Below, one piece after another: positions 16,166 through 24,396 of a DNA stretch of 24,396 bases (its first letter is position 1; the number at the start of each line of letters is the position of its first letter). This DNA is from Strigomonas culicis (lineage: Eukaryota > Euglenozoa > Kinetoplastea > Trypanosomatida > Trypanosomatidae). Under the pieces are notes generated by a model. That model worked only from the letters and a program-made list of their open reading frames with translations. It had not been told where the DNA came from and did no database searches. The stretch lies in the NCBI GenBank assembly GCA_000482145.1, contig AUXH01000278.1, positions 1-24,396 of the forward strand, in the 5' to 3' direction. The translations under genes and the position numbers were made by a program.

Positions 16166-16224
16166 GCACACATACGCACACGCACACGCACACGCACACA
16201 CATACACAAACACACACGCATACG
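16166..16224. repeat. imperfect (CA)n repeat with CG and TA interruptions
   Basis: Runs of CACACA, CGCACA and CATACA over about 59 bases, in the 3' UTR of PRMT5 (GTGTGT in the transcript). Confidence 0.8.
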
Positions 16225-16521
16225 CTGAAGGACAACACTAGCGGAGGTGTGCGGCCAATAAGTGCCATAAACAGGTAAGCTGTGCTCCAACAAGTGGGGA
16301 TAGAAATCAAGATTACGTTAGAATGAAAAGAAACAAAAAAAAGACACATGAAAAACATGTAGCTGGAGCAACAAAGATGCTCCCAACTCCTTTGTGATTA
16401 TTACACGCTTCCCCACCCCCACTGTTCCGTGTCACTTCATCATCCATGGCATACACTGTTATTTCTTTAAAACGAAAGAAAGAAAGAAAAGGGTGGTGGG
16501 GTCTAGCAGCGCACAGAGGAT

Positions 16522-19041
16522 CTACAGCTCCATCGAGTACGCCCAACCGTCCTCATTCATCATTTTGACAGCGTCTGTATCGTCCTCGTAGTGCACCCCC
16601 CAGCTGTACCACACACGATTGCCCGTCACGTCCGCGTGCCGCTCCACGTGTGCGGTGATGGCGATGGTCGCACTGGGGTCCTCCGAGTCCAAGTCGCGCA
16701 GCACGGAGGGCTCCAGCGGGAAGACGCACGGAAACCAGCTGAACATGCCCGCCGTGCGATCCTGCTGCGCCGTGCTGATCACGACGCGCTGGTCCGCGTC
16801 GCGCTTCTGGTACAGCACGGACGTGAAGTGGCCGATGAGGCCGCTGCAGCGGCCCTGCCGCGGGACGTGGAACGTGACGGCCGCGCACCGCGAGAAGTCC
16901 GCCTCGCCGAGGTGGGTGAAGGTCCAGCAGGGCTGCGAGGGCGCCAGCGCGATGCCGCGGCAGAGGTCGCTCACGAGCATGCAGTGGAACACCGCCGCGT
17001 GGCGGTCCGGGCACGACGGCGCCGGCACGGAGAGCCCCTTCGTCGCGGACTCCAGCACGCGCTGCTCCATCGCCGCCGAGTGCAGCGGGGCGACCCAGGC
17101 GGTGTAGCTCTGCGGGATGCTCACCGTGCACGGGTTGGGTGCGATGCCGCGCTCCTGCTGTAGCAGCCGCAGCTCCTCGTGGAACCGCTCGATGCACTCG
17201 GGGCTCAGCTCGTTGTCGCCGAAGCTACCCAGCAGCTCGGACAGCACCACGTCGCAGAGCCCAAAGTCCCACGGCAGCGCAAGGGTGTCGCGCTGCTCGT
17301 AGAGAAAGCGGCCGTCGGCGACCACCACGTCCAGCATGTGGCCGAACGTGCGGCACAGGTGCTGCCACTCCGGCTCGCAGGCAAAGCGCAGCTGGGTGAA
17401 GGCGGCCGCCGGCGCGTTCTTCTCCAGCGCGAAGATGCGCAGCCGCACCCCCAGCGCCGACGCGGTCGTGAAGAGCTCGTCCAGCAGCTGCCCGCGGCCG
17501 CAGCCGACGAGCACGACATAGAGGCAGTCGACGCTCTCCGCCGGGCGTTGGCCAAAGAACGGGTCGTGAGCTCGCACATACTCCTCGTTGAGGTTCACGT
17601 GGTGGCGGCTCGGGTCGGCGAGGAAGTCGTCGAGGTAAAGCATCAGCGCCTCGCCGAAGCGGCGGTACTTGGTCGCGTCGCGCTCGAACACCTCGTAGAC
17701 GCCGCTGGAGAGGTTGTGGCTGAGGGGCTGCAGCGGCAGCTGCAGCGCGTCCTCAAAGGCGATGAAGGCGTCGTGACTCTGATCCACCACGAAGGCGAAG
17801 TACAGGTAGTTCATGAGGGCGTAGTGCTCGAAGAAGTTGTTCTGGAAGACCGGCGCCGCGCGGTGCCGCATGAGCTCCGTGATGAAGGTGATGAGCGAGA
17901 CGGTCGGCGGGTACGGCGTGCCCCAGCGGCCGCTCGTGAGATCCTGCAGGTCGCTGGGCCGGCGGTACGCCAGGCGGTCGGGCGCATCCCCCGACTCCTT
18001 GGCGGACGCCTCCTCGCCCTCCATGTCCGACATGTGCGGCGTGGGGCTGCGAGTGCCGCTGCGCTCGGCGTCGCCGCGGGGGAGCATCAGCGCCTGCAGC
18101 ACGGCGCCGTTCATGGGCACCTCGAAGGTGCACGCCTCCTCGCCGAGCCAGGCCGTGGAGAGCGTCATGCCCTCGTAGACGGTGGAGAAGTAGAGGTACG
18201 GCAGCACGCGACCCACGGTGATGTGCCGCGCCACCTTCAGCGCGCTCGTGCTGTCCGGGAGGTTCACGCGGAAGACGTCGCCGTCGCGCTCGTAGCCGTA
18301 GGTGAGGGCGTTGCGCAGCACCGCGAGCTGCACCCGCTGCGCCGGGCAGCACACGTCGCAGCGCACCCACACCTTCACCTGCGCGCTCGTCGCGTTGAGG
18401 AACTCCAGCAGCACGTCGGCGGCGAGGCAGCACAGCTGCGTGTTGCGCATCTGCACCTGTGCGGGGCTCGGCGCCGCGCCCTCGCCGCACCACCCCACCT
18501 CCTCGTCCTCCGGCCAGTCCTCCGCCGCGAAGCAGGGGAGCGGCACCTGGACGCCGTGCACCCCCATGAAGCTCGCGAGCTGCAGCTGCGCCCGCAGGCT
18601 CTGCCGCAGCGCCCGCGTGGCCCACGACGGCGCCGTGCAGCGGCCGCACGTGATCTGGCACCACTCGGACGGCATCTGCAGCGCAGAGAAGGAGCGCTCG
18701 ATGTGCTCCTGCGTCGGCCGCATCGCACAGGAGCCGCTCAGCAGCAGCGGCGCCAGCGAGCGCGGCAGCATCGCCGCGCTCGCGGCCGCCTCCTCGGTGG
18801 TGTAGCCTAAGTCGACGACGCAGAAGCTGGCGTTCAGGCTGCGCGCCTGGTGCAGCGCGCCGATGAGGGACGTCTCGCCCTGCAGGCCGTAGTGCCGCAG
18901 CACGGCCGGCATGAACATGCCCTGCGCGCTCCACTGCATCTGGAAGCGCATCGCTGCGTTGCGGCAGTAGTCCTCCTCAATCGCGTCTTGGTTGATCTGA
19001 TTGTTCTCATCACTAACACCAAGTCCGCCGCTGAGGGACAT
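16522..19041 (-). CDS. PRMT5: protein arginine N-methyltransferase 5 (type II)
   Basis: 839 residues. Transfers methyl groups from S-adenosylmethionine to arginine side chains; PRMT5 makes symmetric dimethylarginine. The N-terminal 320 residues occupy the place of the TIM-barrel domain. YEVFERD (449-455) carries F452, equivalent to the phenylalanine (F327 in human) that favours symmetric dimethylation. SAM-binding motif I is V509 to L520 (VGCGRGQLL core). The double-E loop is S601 to E615 with E602 and E611, nine apart as in the human enzyme. A beta-barrel and dimer region follows to the C-terminus. The protein is about 200 residues longer than the human one, partly through a Ser/Glu/Asp-rich insertion at about 320-370 containing SPTP. 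All catalytic residues I can check are kept. Likely acts in cytoplasm and nucleus on RNA-binding proteins (family knowledge). Confidence 0.96.
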   Translation of the reverse strand: MSLSGGLGVSDENNQINQDAIEEDYCRNAAMRFQMQWSAQGMFMPAVLRHYGLQGETSLIGALHQARSLNASFCVVDLGYTTEEAAASAAMLPRSLAPLLLSGSCAMRPTQEHIERSFSALQMPSEWCQITCGRCTAPSWATRALRQSLRAQLQLASFMGVHGVQVPLPCFAAEDWPEDEEVGWCGEGAAPSPAQVQMRNTQLCCLAADVLLEFLNATSAQVKVWVRCDVCCPAQRVQLAVLRNALTYGYERDGDVFRVNLPDSTSALKVARHITVGRVLPYLYFSTVYEGMTLSTAWLGEEACTFEVPMNGAVLQALMLPRGDAERSGTRSPTPHMSDMEGEEASAKESGDAPDRLAYRRPSDLQDLTSGRWGTPYPPTVSLITFITELMRHRAAPVFQNNFFEHYALMNYLYFAFVVDQSHDAFIAFEDALQLPLQPLSHNLSSGVYEVFERDATKYRRFGEALMLYLDDFLADPSRHHVNLNEEYVRAHDPFFGQRPAESVDCLYVVLVGCGRGQLLDELFTTASALGVRLRIFALEKNAPAAAFTQLRFACEPEWQHLCRTFGHMLDVVVADGRFLYEQRDTLALPWDFGLCDVVLSELLGSFGDNELSPECIERFHEELRLLQQERGIAPNPCTVSIPQSYTAWVAPLHSAAMEQRVLESATKGLSVPAPSCPDRHAAVFHCMLVSDLCRGIALAPSQPCWTFTHLGEADFSRCAAVTFHVPRQGRCSGLIGHFTSVLYQKRDADQRVVISTAQQDRTAGMFSWFPCVFPLEPSVLRDLDSEDPSATIAITAHVERHADVTGNRVWYSWGVHYEDDTDAVKMMNEDGWAYSMEL

Positions 19042-19212
19042 GATGCCTTGTTCGCGTGATGCTTAGAAAATGATAGAGCTGTAATGAATCGGCCCTATGC
19101 CTCTTCTGTTCTTGTTTGTTTCAAGGACCTTGTCTTTGTGTGTATGTGTGAGACCTTGCTGCTTCACGATGGCTTTAACTTTTGATTTGTATTTGCTTAA
19201 CTATATGATTCC

Positions 19213-19246
19213 CTCAGGATGGAAAAGAAGAAAGAGAAGAAGAGGG
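19213..19246 (-). promoter_or_regulatory. trans-splice acceptor for PRMT5
   Basis: Minus strand: a 30-nt C/T-rich tract ending TTTTCCATCCTGAG, with AG at 19214-19213, 171 nt before the ATG. Confidence 0.6.
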
Positions 19247-19830
19247 TATACCAGACACGGCGCAAAAGACACTGCCATATGAGATGACATTGAGAAAGTC
19301 AATACGACCGTCACTCTGTAGTATACAGAAAACGGAAAAAAAAAATTCTCTTGAGATGTCTTCAAATGAAAGAAAGTTTGGCAAGAAAAAGAAATTGATT
19401 TTACCACAGCTTGTGAACCTGGGTTTTTTTTTCCCCTGTATATCATTTAGCATTTTTGTTTTCTCCGATTGAATGGATTTTATAGGAGAGATAGAGGAAG
19501 AAGAATTATATATTTATTTGGTATTCTTTATTATTCGTTTTCCCTTTTTTACCTATCTAAATTAGCTGTATAATAGAATTAAAATTTAGTAACTCACAAT
19601 GAATTTCTTTTATTTCTTAATTTAATACTTACACTGTAAGATGTATTCACGCGCTGTTTTTTTTTTGTATTTATTTATTTAGAGTGGGGGCAAAACGAAA
19701 ATAAAAAACAAAAGGTGTTGAAAACATTTAAAAGGAAACAAAATGAACTAAAAAAGGTGTTGAATATTTGAGATGAACAGAAAGAAATAAACCAAGAAGA
19801 AGTAAAGAGAAAAAAAAAGCACTTTAGGAT

Positions 19831-19860
19831 GTATATATATATGTATGTATGTATAGATAT
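19831..19860. repeat. TATA/TGTA simple repeat
   Basis: GTATATATATAT followed by repeated GTAT units, within the long spacer downstream of amastin. Confidence 0.7.
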
Positions 19861-20348
19861 AAGCGAGAAAGGGGCTGTTCCGCAAATAACAATAATAATC
19901 AATTACCTTTTAACTCTACGTGCTATATGGCTATACACCTAACACGTCTATACATGAATGCTCATGGCGGAGTGCTTGTTTGTTTGTTTTGGTCTTCTTC
20001 AATTATTGTTTTTTTTCTTTTTGATTGAACTTACGCTCGGGTAAATTATATTAAAAAAAAAACAGAAAGGTAAACGAGTACTCGCATAGCTGTAGGGATA
20101 AGATAATATACATGTAAATACTGTATATATGCCAAACGCGCCCTATCCCCTCATCCTTGCTTCTTTTCTTTTCTCTTTATCTTCTATACCCCAATCCTCC
20201 TTGTCGGTTGCTTTTCATTTTGTTTTGTATCAAAAACGAAAAACAGCATACATACAAAGAAGAAACAGGGGATGGAGAGAAGAAAATAAAAAGATTTTAC
20301 TGGAAAAATGAAAAAAAGACAGGCGAGAGAGAAGCCGGGCAGAATGGT

Positions 20349-20945
20349 CTATCCCTCGATCGGCTGCTGCCGCTTCGGCTCGAACTCCTCGTCCGACGAC
20401 TCCAGGTCGCTGTGGACCTCGTCGATGCGCTCACCAGAGGCGAAGAGGAAGAGGAACACGGTCGCGATGATCTCCATGCCCCAGGAGGCGACCATGAGAG
20501 CGAAGCCGGCCGTGTAGCCGTACTGAAACTTGGCACCGCACATCGGGAGGACCTTCACGGCCGCGACGCACGCCCAGGAGACGAGCGTCGTTGCAATGGA
20601 GGCGCTGCTGAGGCCAAACACGAGCACCACCGGCACCTTCGCCTGGAAGCGGGAGTTCATCAGGATGGCCAAGATGAACGTGACAAAGGTGAGCGTGGTC
20701 GAGATGACACCGAAGGCGGCGGCGCTGGTCATCGTGCTGGCGCGCGCCTGGCACCCGAAGGCAGCGACGCCGGTCGTGTTGTAGGCCACGCGGCCGCAAT
20801 AGTCGCGGTAGCCCCACATGGTGTAGCAGCCGTGGCCGGCGGTCTGGAACTGGGCCGTCGGCGTAGCGACGAACGCAAACGCCCACGCAAGGAACTGGAA
20901 GAGGGCGAAGGCGAGCGCGCCATTCTCGTAGACCATAACAGCCAT
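20349..20945 (-). CDS. amastin-like surface glycoprotein
   Basis: 198 residues, the usual amastin length. Four hydrophobic segments at about 8-28, 72-95, 103-130 and 143-168. The amastin signature lies in the first extracellular loop at 40-50: C40-Y41-T42-M43-W44-G45-Y46-R47-D48-Y49-C50, differing from the published consensus only at the penultimate position (Tyr instead of D/E/N/T). Further loop cysteines at C65 and C136 and a sequon at N56 fit the family. The C-terminus is cytosolic, acidic and Ser-rich. Amastins are plasma-membrane proteins abundant in intracellular amastigotes of Leishmania and T. cruzi; monoxenous trypanosomatids also have them. Here it is a single copy, not a tandem array. 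Its class (alpha, beta, gamma, delta) cannot be assigned by eye. The long 3' UTR suggests post-transcriptional control. Confidence 0.94.
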   Translation of the reverse strand: MAVMVYENGALAFALFQFLAWAFAFVATPTAQFQTAGHGCYTMWGYRDYCGRVAYNTTGVAAFGCQARASTMTSAAAFGVISTTLTFVTFILAILMNSRFQAKVPVVLVFGLSSASIATTLVSWACVAAVKVLPMCGAKFQYGYTAGFALMVASWGMEIIATVFLFLFASGERIDEVHSDLESSDEEFEPKRQQPIEG

Positions 20946-21364
20946 TGGGTATGTGTTGGGAAAGGGGTGGGTTTTGATTCTTTAATAATGAATAATGCAC
21001 GTGACGGAGGGGTTGAGCGAGAGAGCACTTTAGGAGTTGAAAACAAAGAAGTTTAAAAAAAAACTACAAAATGGTGTTGAAATAGAGGAGAAAGGAAGAG
21101 AAGAGAGAGTGGGATATGAATATAGGCAGACGACCGGTCAGCGCTAACCAGTACCGTCGTCTCAGTTCGGCAGGTTGGCGTAAGAGAAAAAGAAGCAGAG
21201 CAGAGAGAGCACAACGGTTTATAGTCTACAGGAACGGTTTTCAGACACGTCTACAACGAAGAACAGAAAAAAAAAAGAAGAGAAATCTAGTCTAGAAGCA
21301 TCTAAGTAAATGTGTGGGAGTCCACTGCCTGCATGGTGCGGGAGGCAAGGCGTACACCGACGCT
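20946..21364. other. intergenic spacer (amastin / poly-Gln protein)
   Basis: 419 bases. Amastin leader with its acceptor candidate on the left; 3' UTR of the poly-Gln protein gene on the right. Nothing else is seen. Confidence 0.55.
21064..21114 (-). promoter_or_regulatory. candidate trans-splice acceptor for amastin
   Basis: C/T tract at about 21084-21112 on the minus strand; next AG at 21065-21064 (TTTTGTAG), 118 nt before the ATG. Confidence 0.5.
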
Positions 21365-22537
21365 TCAGCGCACCCCGATCACGTCCTTCCGCTCCTGTAT
21401 AAGCGCCATGATCCTATCCCGCGTCAGGCTGAACCTCTGACTCACGCTACTGCCGCCCGTGTGCGCCTTGGCCGCCGCGCTGTCCGCCGCTCTCGCCGCC
21501 GGCGCGGCGGCGCTGCACGGCGCCGCGCGCGGCCGCGCCGCGCCGCCCGTGGCCTGCGCGGTGCTCTGCTTGAGCTCCTCCAGCCGCTGCCACTGCGACT
21601 CGAGCCGCAGCAGTTCGCTGCGCAGCTCCGACGGCGGCGCGCGGGTGGCCGCAGCAGCGCCGCCCGCGCGTCTCGGCGCGACGGCCGCGGCCGAGCGGCG
21701 CGCGGCCGGCGCCGACGGGTACCGCTCGGCGGCGCGTGTGCGCGCGGGCCCCGCAGCGGCCGCCGCGCTCCCGCGGCCGGCGTCCTGCAGGAACAGGTTC
21801 GGGTCGCGCACGAAGGACTCATAGCTCGCCCGCAGCTTGTTGTACACGTCCTCGATGCCCTGCAGATAGACGTCCGCCTTGCGCTGCACGGACGCGCGGC
21901 TGAGGCTCTGGCGCTCGCGGCCGCTGCCCACGGTGCTGCTGCCGCTGCTGGCGCTGCGGCGGCGCGGCTCATCCACGTCGGCGTCGCTGCCACGCGCCAG
22001 CGGCGGCGCCTCCCCCTCGTCGGAGGTCGAGGGCGCCGTCGCGTGGTAGCGCTTCCCGCCCCGCCCCGCCGGCCGCGACGGGCGGGAGGGGCTGCGCGGC
22101 GGCGGCTCGGAGGCGGCGCGCGCCGCCCGAGTGCGGCACGGAGGGGCGGCGCGCGGCTGGCGGCCCTCGGCCTGCTGCTGCTGCTGCTGCTGCTGGTGGT
22201 GCTGCGCCAGCACCCACCACGGCAGCGGCGGCGGCAGCCCCGGCACACCCGCCAGTGGGGCCGGCGCCGCGAGCAGCGCGGGTGGCAGCGGGAAGGCGGA
22301 GGGCAGCGGCACGTCCTGTACGCTGGGCCACGCGCAGCCCGCCCCCGCGCACGGCGAGGCGCGGCTGGCCGGCGCGGCGGGGTCGCCGCCGGGGGCGTAG
22401 TAGTGCGGGAGCACGGGGTCCGCGTTGCCGAAGGGCAGCGGGAAGCCGTAGATGGGCGGGGGCGGGATCCACGCAATGGCAGAGAGGTCCGGGAAACCGT
22501 TGGGCCACGGCGCCACCGGTGCCTCGGGTGCTGCCAT
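21365..22537 (-). CDS. Pro/Ala-rich low-complexity protein with poly-Gln tract, unknown function
   Basis: 390 residues from the ATG at 22537; an in-frame ATG at 22651 exists but adds a Cys/Arg-rich segment unlike the rest, and a possible splice acceptor (22558-22557) lies between the two. Residues 1-110 are rich in Pro, Ala and aromatics (several PPPP/LPPPLPWW-type stretches). A run of eight Gln (115-122) is encoded by uninterrupted CAG. Two helical, coiled-coil-like blocks are seen at about 218-246 (QRKADVYLQGIEDVYNKLRA core) and 303-326, joined by Ala/Arg-rich linkers, and a conserved-looking end segment at 364-390. No enzyme motif, signal peptide or membrane span. No family recognised; the helical blocks are the parts most likely to be conserved. 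Confidence 0.75.
   Translation of the reverse strand: MAAPEAPVAPWPNGFPDLSAIAWIPPPPIYGFPLPFGNADPVLPHYYAPGGDPAAPASRASPCAGAGCAWPSVQDVPLPSAFPLPPALLAAPAPLAGVPGLPPPLPWWVLAQHHQQQQQQQQAEGRQPRAAPPCRTRAARAASEPPPRSPSRPSRPAGRGGKRYHATAPSTSDEGEAPPLARGSDADVDEPRRRSASSGSSTVGSGRERQSLSRASVQRKADVYLQGIEDVYNKLRASYESFVRDPNLFLQDAGRGSAAAAAGPARTRAAERYPSAPAARRSAAAVAPRRAGGAAAATRAPPSELRSELLRLESQWQRLEELKQSTAQATGGAARPRAAPCSAAAPAARAADSAAAKAHTGGSSVSQRFSLTRDRIMALIQERKDVIGVR
22172..22195 (-). repeat. (CAG)8 trinucleotide repeat coding for poly-Gln
   Basis: Eight exact CTG units on the plus strand, CAG in the coding sense, in frame as Gln. Confidence 0.9.
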
Positions 22538-22556
22538 ACGTTGAGAGGAGTGAAAG

Positions 22557-22573
22557 CTGCGAGAAGAACGGGA
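22557..22573 (-). promoter_or_regulatory. candidate trans-splice acceptor for the poly-Gln protein gene
   Basis: Short C/T stretch ending TTCTTCTCGCAG on the minus strand, AG at 22558-22557, about 19 nt before the ATG at 22537. A stronger tract further upstream (about 22658-22676) keeps a longer leader possible. Confidence 0.35.
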
Positions 22574-22817
22574 GACACGAGTTAAGGGAGCGGGACGGCA
22601 GCAGGGGTATCGCATACAACGTGTTACACGGGATATGTGCATGGCATACAATCAGGAACGAAAAGGAAAAAAAAAACATGTAGTACAAAGTCTCTGTACA
22701 AAACGCTTCAGTTAAATATGTAAACAGTATTCGTTAGGACACCTTAATCAAGACACAAACACACCCTCCTCTTCACGAAAAGACATTTGAAAGCAAAGCG
22801 AGAGGGAAACCGGCCCG

Positions 22818-23792
22818 CTACTCCGTCTTATTCTCAATGTTATGGCGGCGGCACAGGTCTGCCAAGAGCTCCTCGCCTTCCTTGACGCCGGCCACGTCGT
22901 CGTGGCGGCTGCACCAGCTGATGTACTTGCGGCACGTCGTGACGGCCTGCTGGGCATCGCCGATCCCCTCGAAGCACTTGAGAATGGAGTGCAGCGTCGA
23001 CTTGACCATCTCAAAGTCGTTCTCGTCGATATGCAAGTTGAGGGCGTCGATGAGGATGTCGAGCGCCTTGCCGTACTCCTCCTTCGCCGAGCCGTCCGCG
23101 GCCGCCTTCTGCGCCGCCAGCAGCGCGAGGCTGCGGCCGACCCCGGTGACCACCGTGCGCCGCAGGTTGACCGCTGCGACGGCCTGCATCGGCATCGCCG
23201 ACTTCGCGTCGACGTCGATCCAGCGCAGCACGGCCTCGAAGACGGCGTGCGCCTCCTGCGGCTTGTTCAGCTCGCACAGCACAAAGCCGATGAACTGGTC
23301 AATCTCGGCGATCTGCGCGTTGTCGCGCAGCTCCGGCTTGTCTGCGACCAGGGACACCTTGGCCTGGCGCGCCATCTGCTCCGCCTCGGCGAACCGCCCC
23401 ATGTTGAAGTGCGCCTGCGCGCCCTCCATGCACAGCAGGCACTCCGTCTGGATGGGCGCGTTGATGGTCCCCACCTCCTTCAGCCGCGCCAGGCCGGTCC
23501 GCACGTGCTCCAGCACCGCCTTGTAGTCCGCGCCGCGGCGCGCCTCCTCCAGCGCCGCGGAGAGCTCGTTCCACCGGCGCATATTCTCCATGTCCCGCTG
23601 GACCACCTCGTCGTTCAGTGTAAACTGCTCCACGTTGACGGCGCTCTGCGGCGCCTGGCCCGGCGGCGCGGCGCTGGTGCCGCAGGAGCGCGCACCCGCC
23701 GCGAGGGACAGGGGCCGCGGCAGCACCCGCGCGCCGCAGAGCCGCGCGGACCTCGCCACAAGACCGACACGGCACGCTACTTTGGCGAACAT
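22818..23792 (-). CDS. TPR-like helical-repeat protein, probably mitochondrial
   Basis: 324 residues from the ATG at 23792. Two upstream in-frame ATGs (23927, 23897) lie beyond a strong splice acceptor at 23839-23838 and are rejected. Residues 1-40 are basic, rich in Ala, Arg, Leu and Ser and free of acidic residues, a good mitochondrial presequence. From about 75 to 315 the protein is a chain of amphipathic helices; residues 125-147 fit a tetratricopeptide repeat (A-x-F-N-M-G-R-F-x-E-A-E pattern), and 165-190, 239-260 and 265-297 are weaker repeats. TPR arrays usually mediate protein-protein contacts, so an assembly or scaffold role in the mitochondrion is inferred. I cannot name the orthologue. 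It is the first complete gene of the window in transcription order. Confidence 0.85.
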   Translation of the reverse strand: MFAKVACRVGLVARSARLCGARVLPRPLSLAAGARSCGTSAAPPGQAPQSAVNVEQFTLNDEVVQRDMENMRRWNELSAALEEARRGADYKAVLEHVRTGLARLKEVGTINAPIQTECLLCMEGAQAHFNMGRFAEAEQMARQAKVSLVADKPELRDNAQIAEIDQFIGFVLCELNKPQEAHAVFEAVLRWIDVDAKSAMPMQAVAAVNLRRTVVTGVGRSLALLAAQKAAADGSAKEEYGKALDILIDALNLHIDENDFEMVKSTLHSILKCFEGIGDAQQAVTTCRKYISWCSRHDDVAGVKEGEELLADLCRRHNIENKTE

Positions 23793-23837
23793 GCGGGGCA
23801 GGGCAAATGAGAGACGAACAACAACAAAAAAGAAATG

Positions 23838-23866
23838 CTGTAAAAAGGGAAGAAGAGAGAGGGGAA
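23838..23866 (-). promoter_or_regulatory. trans-splice acceptor for the TPR-like protein gene
   Basis: Minus strand: a C/T-rich tract running into CCCTTTTTACAG, with AG at 23839-23838, 45 nt before the ATG. A textbook acceptor. Confidence 0.7.
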
Positions 23867-24347
23867 TAATGCATTTTTCTTTTACCAAAGTGGACATGTG
23901 CGCAACGGAGTAGCATGTTTGATGCAAGCGTATGTATTACATGGAAGAACAACCATTGATTTTTTTTTTAAGAAGTGAATGCGGAACTAAGATAACAGGA
24001 AAAAAATGAAATACATAACACTTTTTCGTGTGTGTGTGTGTGTACAATACAAGTGTTGGAAACGGACAGCATCAAATGGTTATAAAATCAGTCTATTTGT
24101 TGCTCATCCAAATACAAATTGCACATCCGTACGGTTCTGTGCAGGTAAGAGTTGAGAAAAAAAAACGCAGAACCACAAGCAAAACAAACAAGCAACTCAA
24201 AGGGTGAATCTGCCTTTGCAAAATGAAGAACGAACAAAAAAAAATGTGGTTGAGAGCACAATCCAAGAGAGTTAATCTATACTTGCATATATGTGCGCGT
24301 GTGTACATATTCCTTTTTTTTTTGCTCTCATTGCTTCTATAGGTGGG

Positions 24348-24348
<1 letters not shown>

Positions 24349-24396
<48 letters not shown>
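24349..24396. repeat. compound (TA)n(TG)n microsatellite at the window edge
   Basis: About 12 TA units followed directly by about 12 TG units, running to the last base, so its true length is unknown. Confidence 0.9.

Larger units (their letters stand above)
15837..16521. other. intergenic spacer with CA-rich microsatellite
   Basis: 685 bases. Left end is the CYB5D1-like leader; the rest is the PRMT5 3' UTR, A-rich on the plus strand, with an imperfect CA-repeat at 16166-16224 (GT/GC-rich in the transcript). No gene is seen. Confidence 0.6.
19042..20348. other. 1.3 kb AT-rich spacer, mostly the probable amastin 3' UTR
   Basis: Longest gene-free stretch in the window. The left 200 bases are the PRMT5 leader and acceptor. 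The rest, strongly A/T-rich with long homopolymer runs and a TATA/TGTA repeat at 19831-19860, is most simply the amastin 3' UTR. Amastin mRNAs in Leishmania and Trypanosoma cruzi are known to have long regulatory 3' UTRs. No tRNA, snRNA or open frame with gene-like composition is seen. Confidence 0.6.
23793..24396. other. intergenic region at the right edge with simple repeats
   Basis: 604 bases. The left 75 are the leader and acceptor of the TPR-like gene. The rest is AT-rich spacer with A-runs, a GT run near 24029-24042 and a long TA/TG microsatellite at the window edge. No gene is seen. Confidence 0.6.

Noticed and set aside
16087..16278. Short open frames over the CA repeat (His/Thr repeats)
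   Set aside because: Product of the microsatellite only; no gene-like composition on either side.
17179..18810. Plus-strand open frame of 543 codons
   Set aside because: Antisense to PRMT5, whose catalytic motifs are clear on the minus strand.
22172..22195. CRISPR-like or minisatellite array
   Set aside because: It is a simple in-frame CAG repeat within a coding sequence; no repeat-spacer structure exists anywhere in the window.

Overview
This window is nuclear DNA from a trypanosomatid (Kinetoplastea). Evidence for this: thirteen single-exon genes in a row all read from the minus strand, no open frame that looks real on the plus strand, very GC-rich genes (third positions mostly G or C) separated by AT- and purine-rich spacers, and pyrimidine tract plus AG trans-splice acceptors upstream of most start codons. 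A four-membrane-span amastin, a family typical of trypanosomatids, confirms the group. Genus is not determined; the coding GC is high, with many Ala-rich insertions. The layout is one segment of a polycistronic transcription unit running from the right edge to the left edge, with no strand switch, tRNA, rRNA or promoter recognised.

In transcription order (right to left): a mitochondrial TPR-like protein (22818-23792); a Pro/Ala-rich poly-Gln protein (21365-22537); an amastin (20349-20945) followed by a 1.3 kb AT-rich spacer; PRMT5 (16522-19041); a CYB5D1-like cytochrome-b5-fold protein, probably flagellar (15171-15836); the mitochondrial branched-chain 2-oxoacid dehydrogenase E1 alpha subunit (13416-14843); a DCC/DUF393 CxxC protein (12226-13059); a DUF971 protein (11152-11994); a DHHC palmitoyltransferase (9633-10979); two membrane proteins of unknown function, which share a short motif (8202-9152 and 5258-7714); a secreted or membrane-anchored Cys-containing glycoprotein (3768-4823); and a large PB1-domain protein (1-3354) that runs off the left edge.

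As usual in trypanosomatids, neighbours are not functionally linked. They would be co-transcribed and separated by coupled trans-splicing and polyadenylation, so control is expected mainly through the 3' UTRs. The most unusual observations are: the left-edge gene with a PB1 domain near its visible end; a spaced Cys/aromatic motif shared by two adjacent unknown membrane proteins; and a two-part element (TGTACAAT, then CTCAG plus an AAT-repeat ending AAAAGA) present just after the stop codons of two different genes, in one of which it forms a long hairpin.
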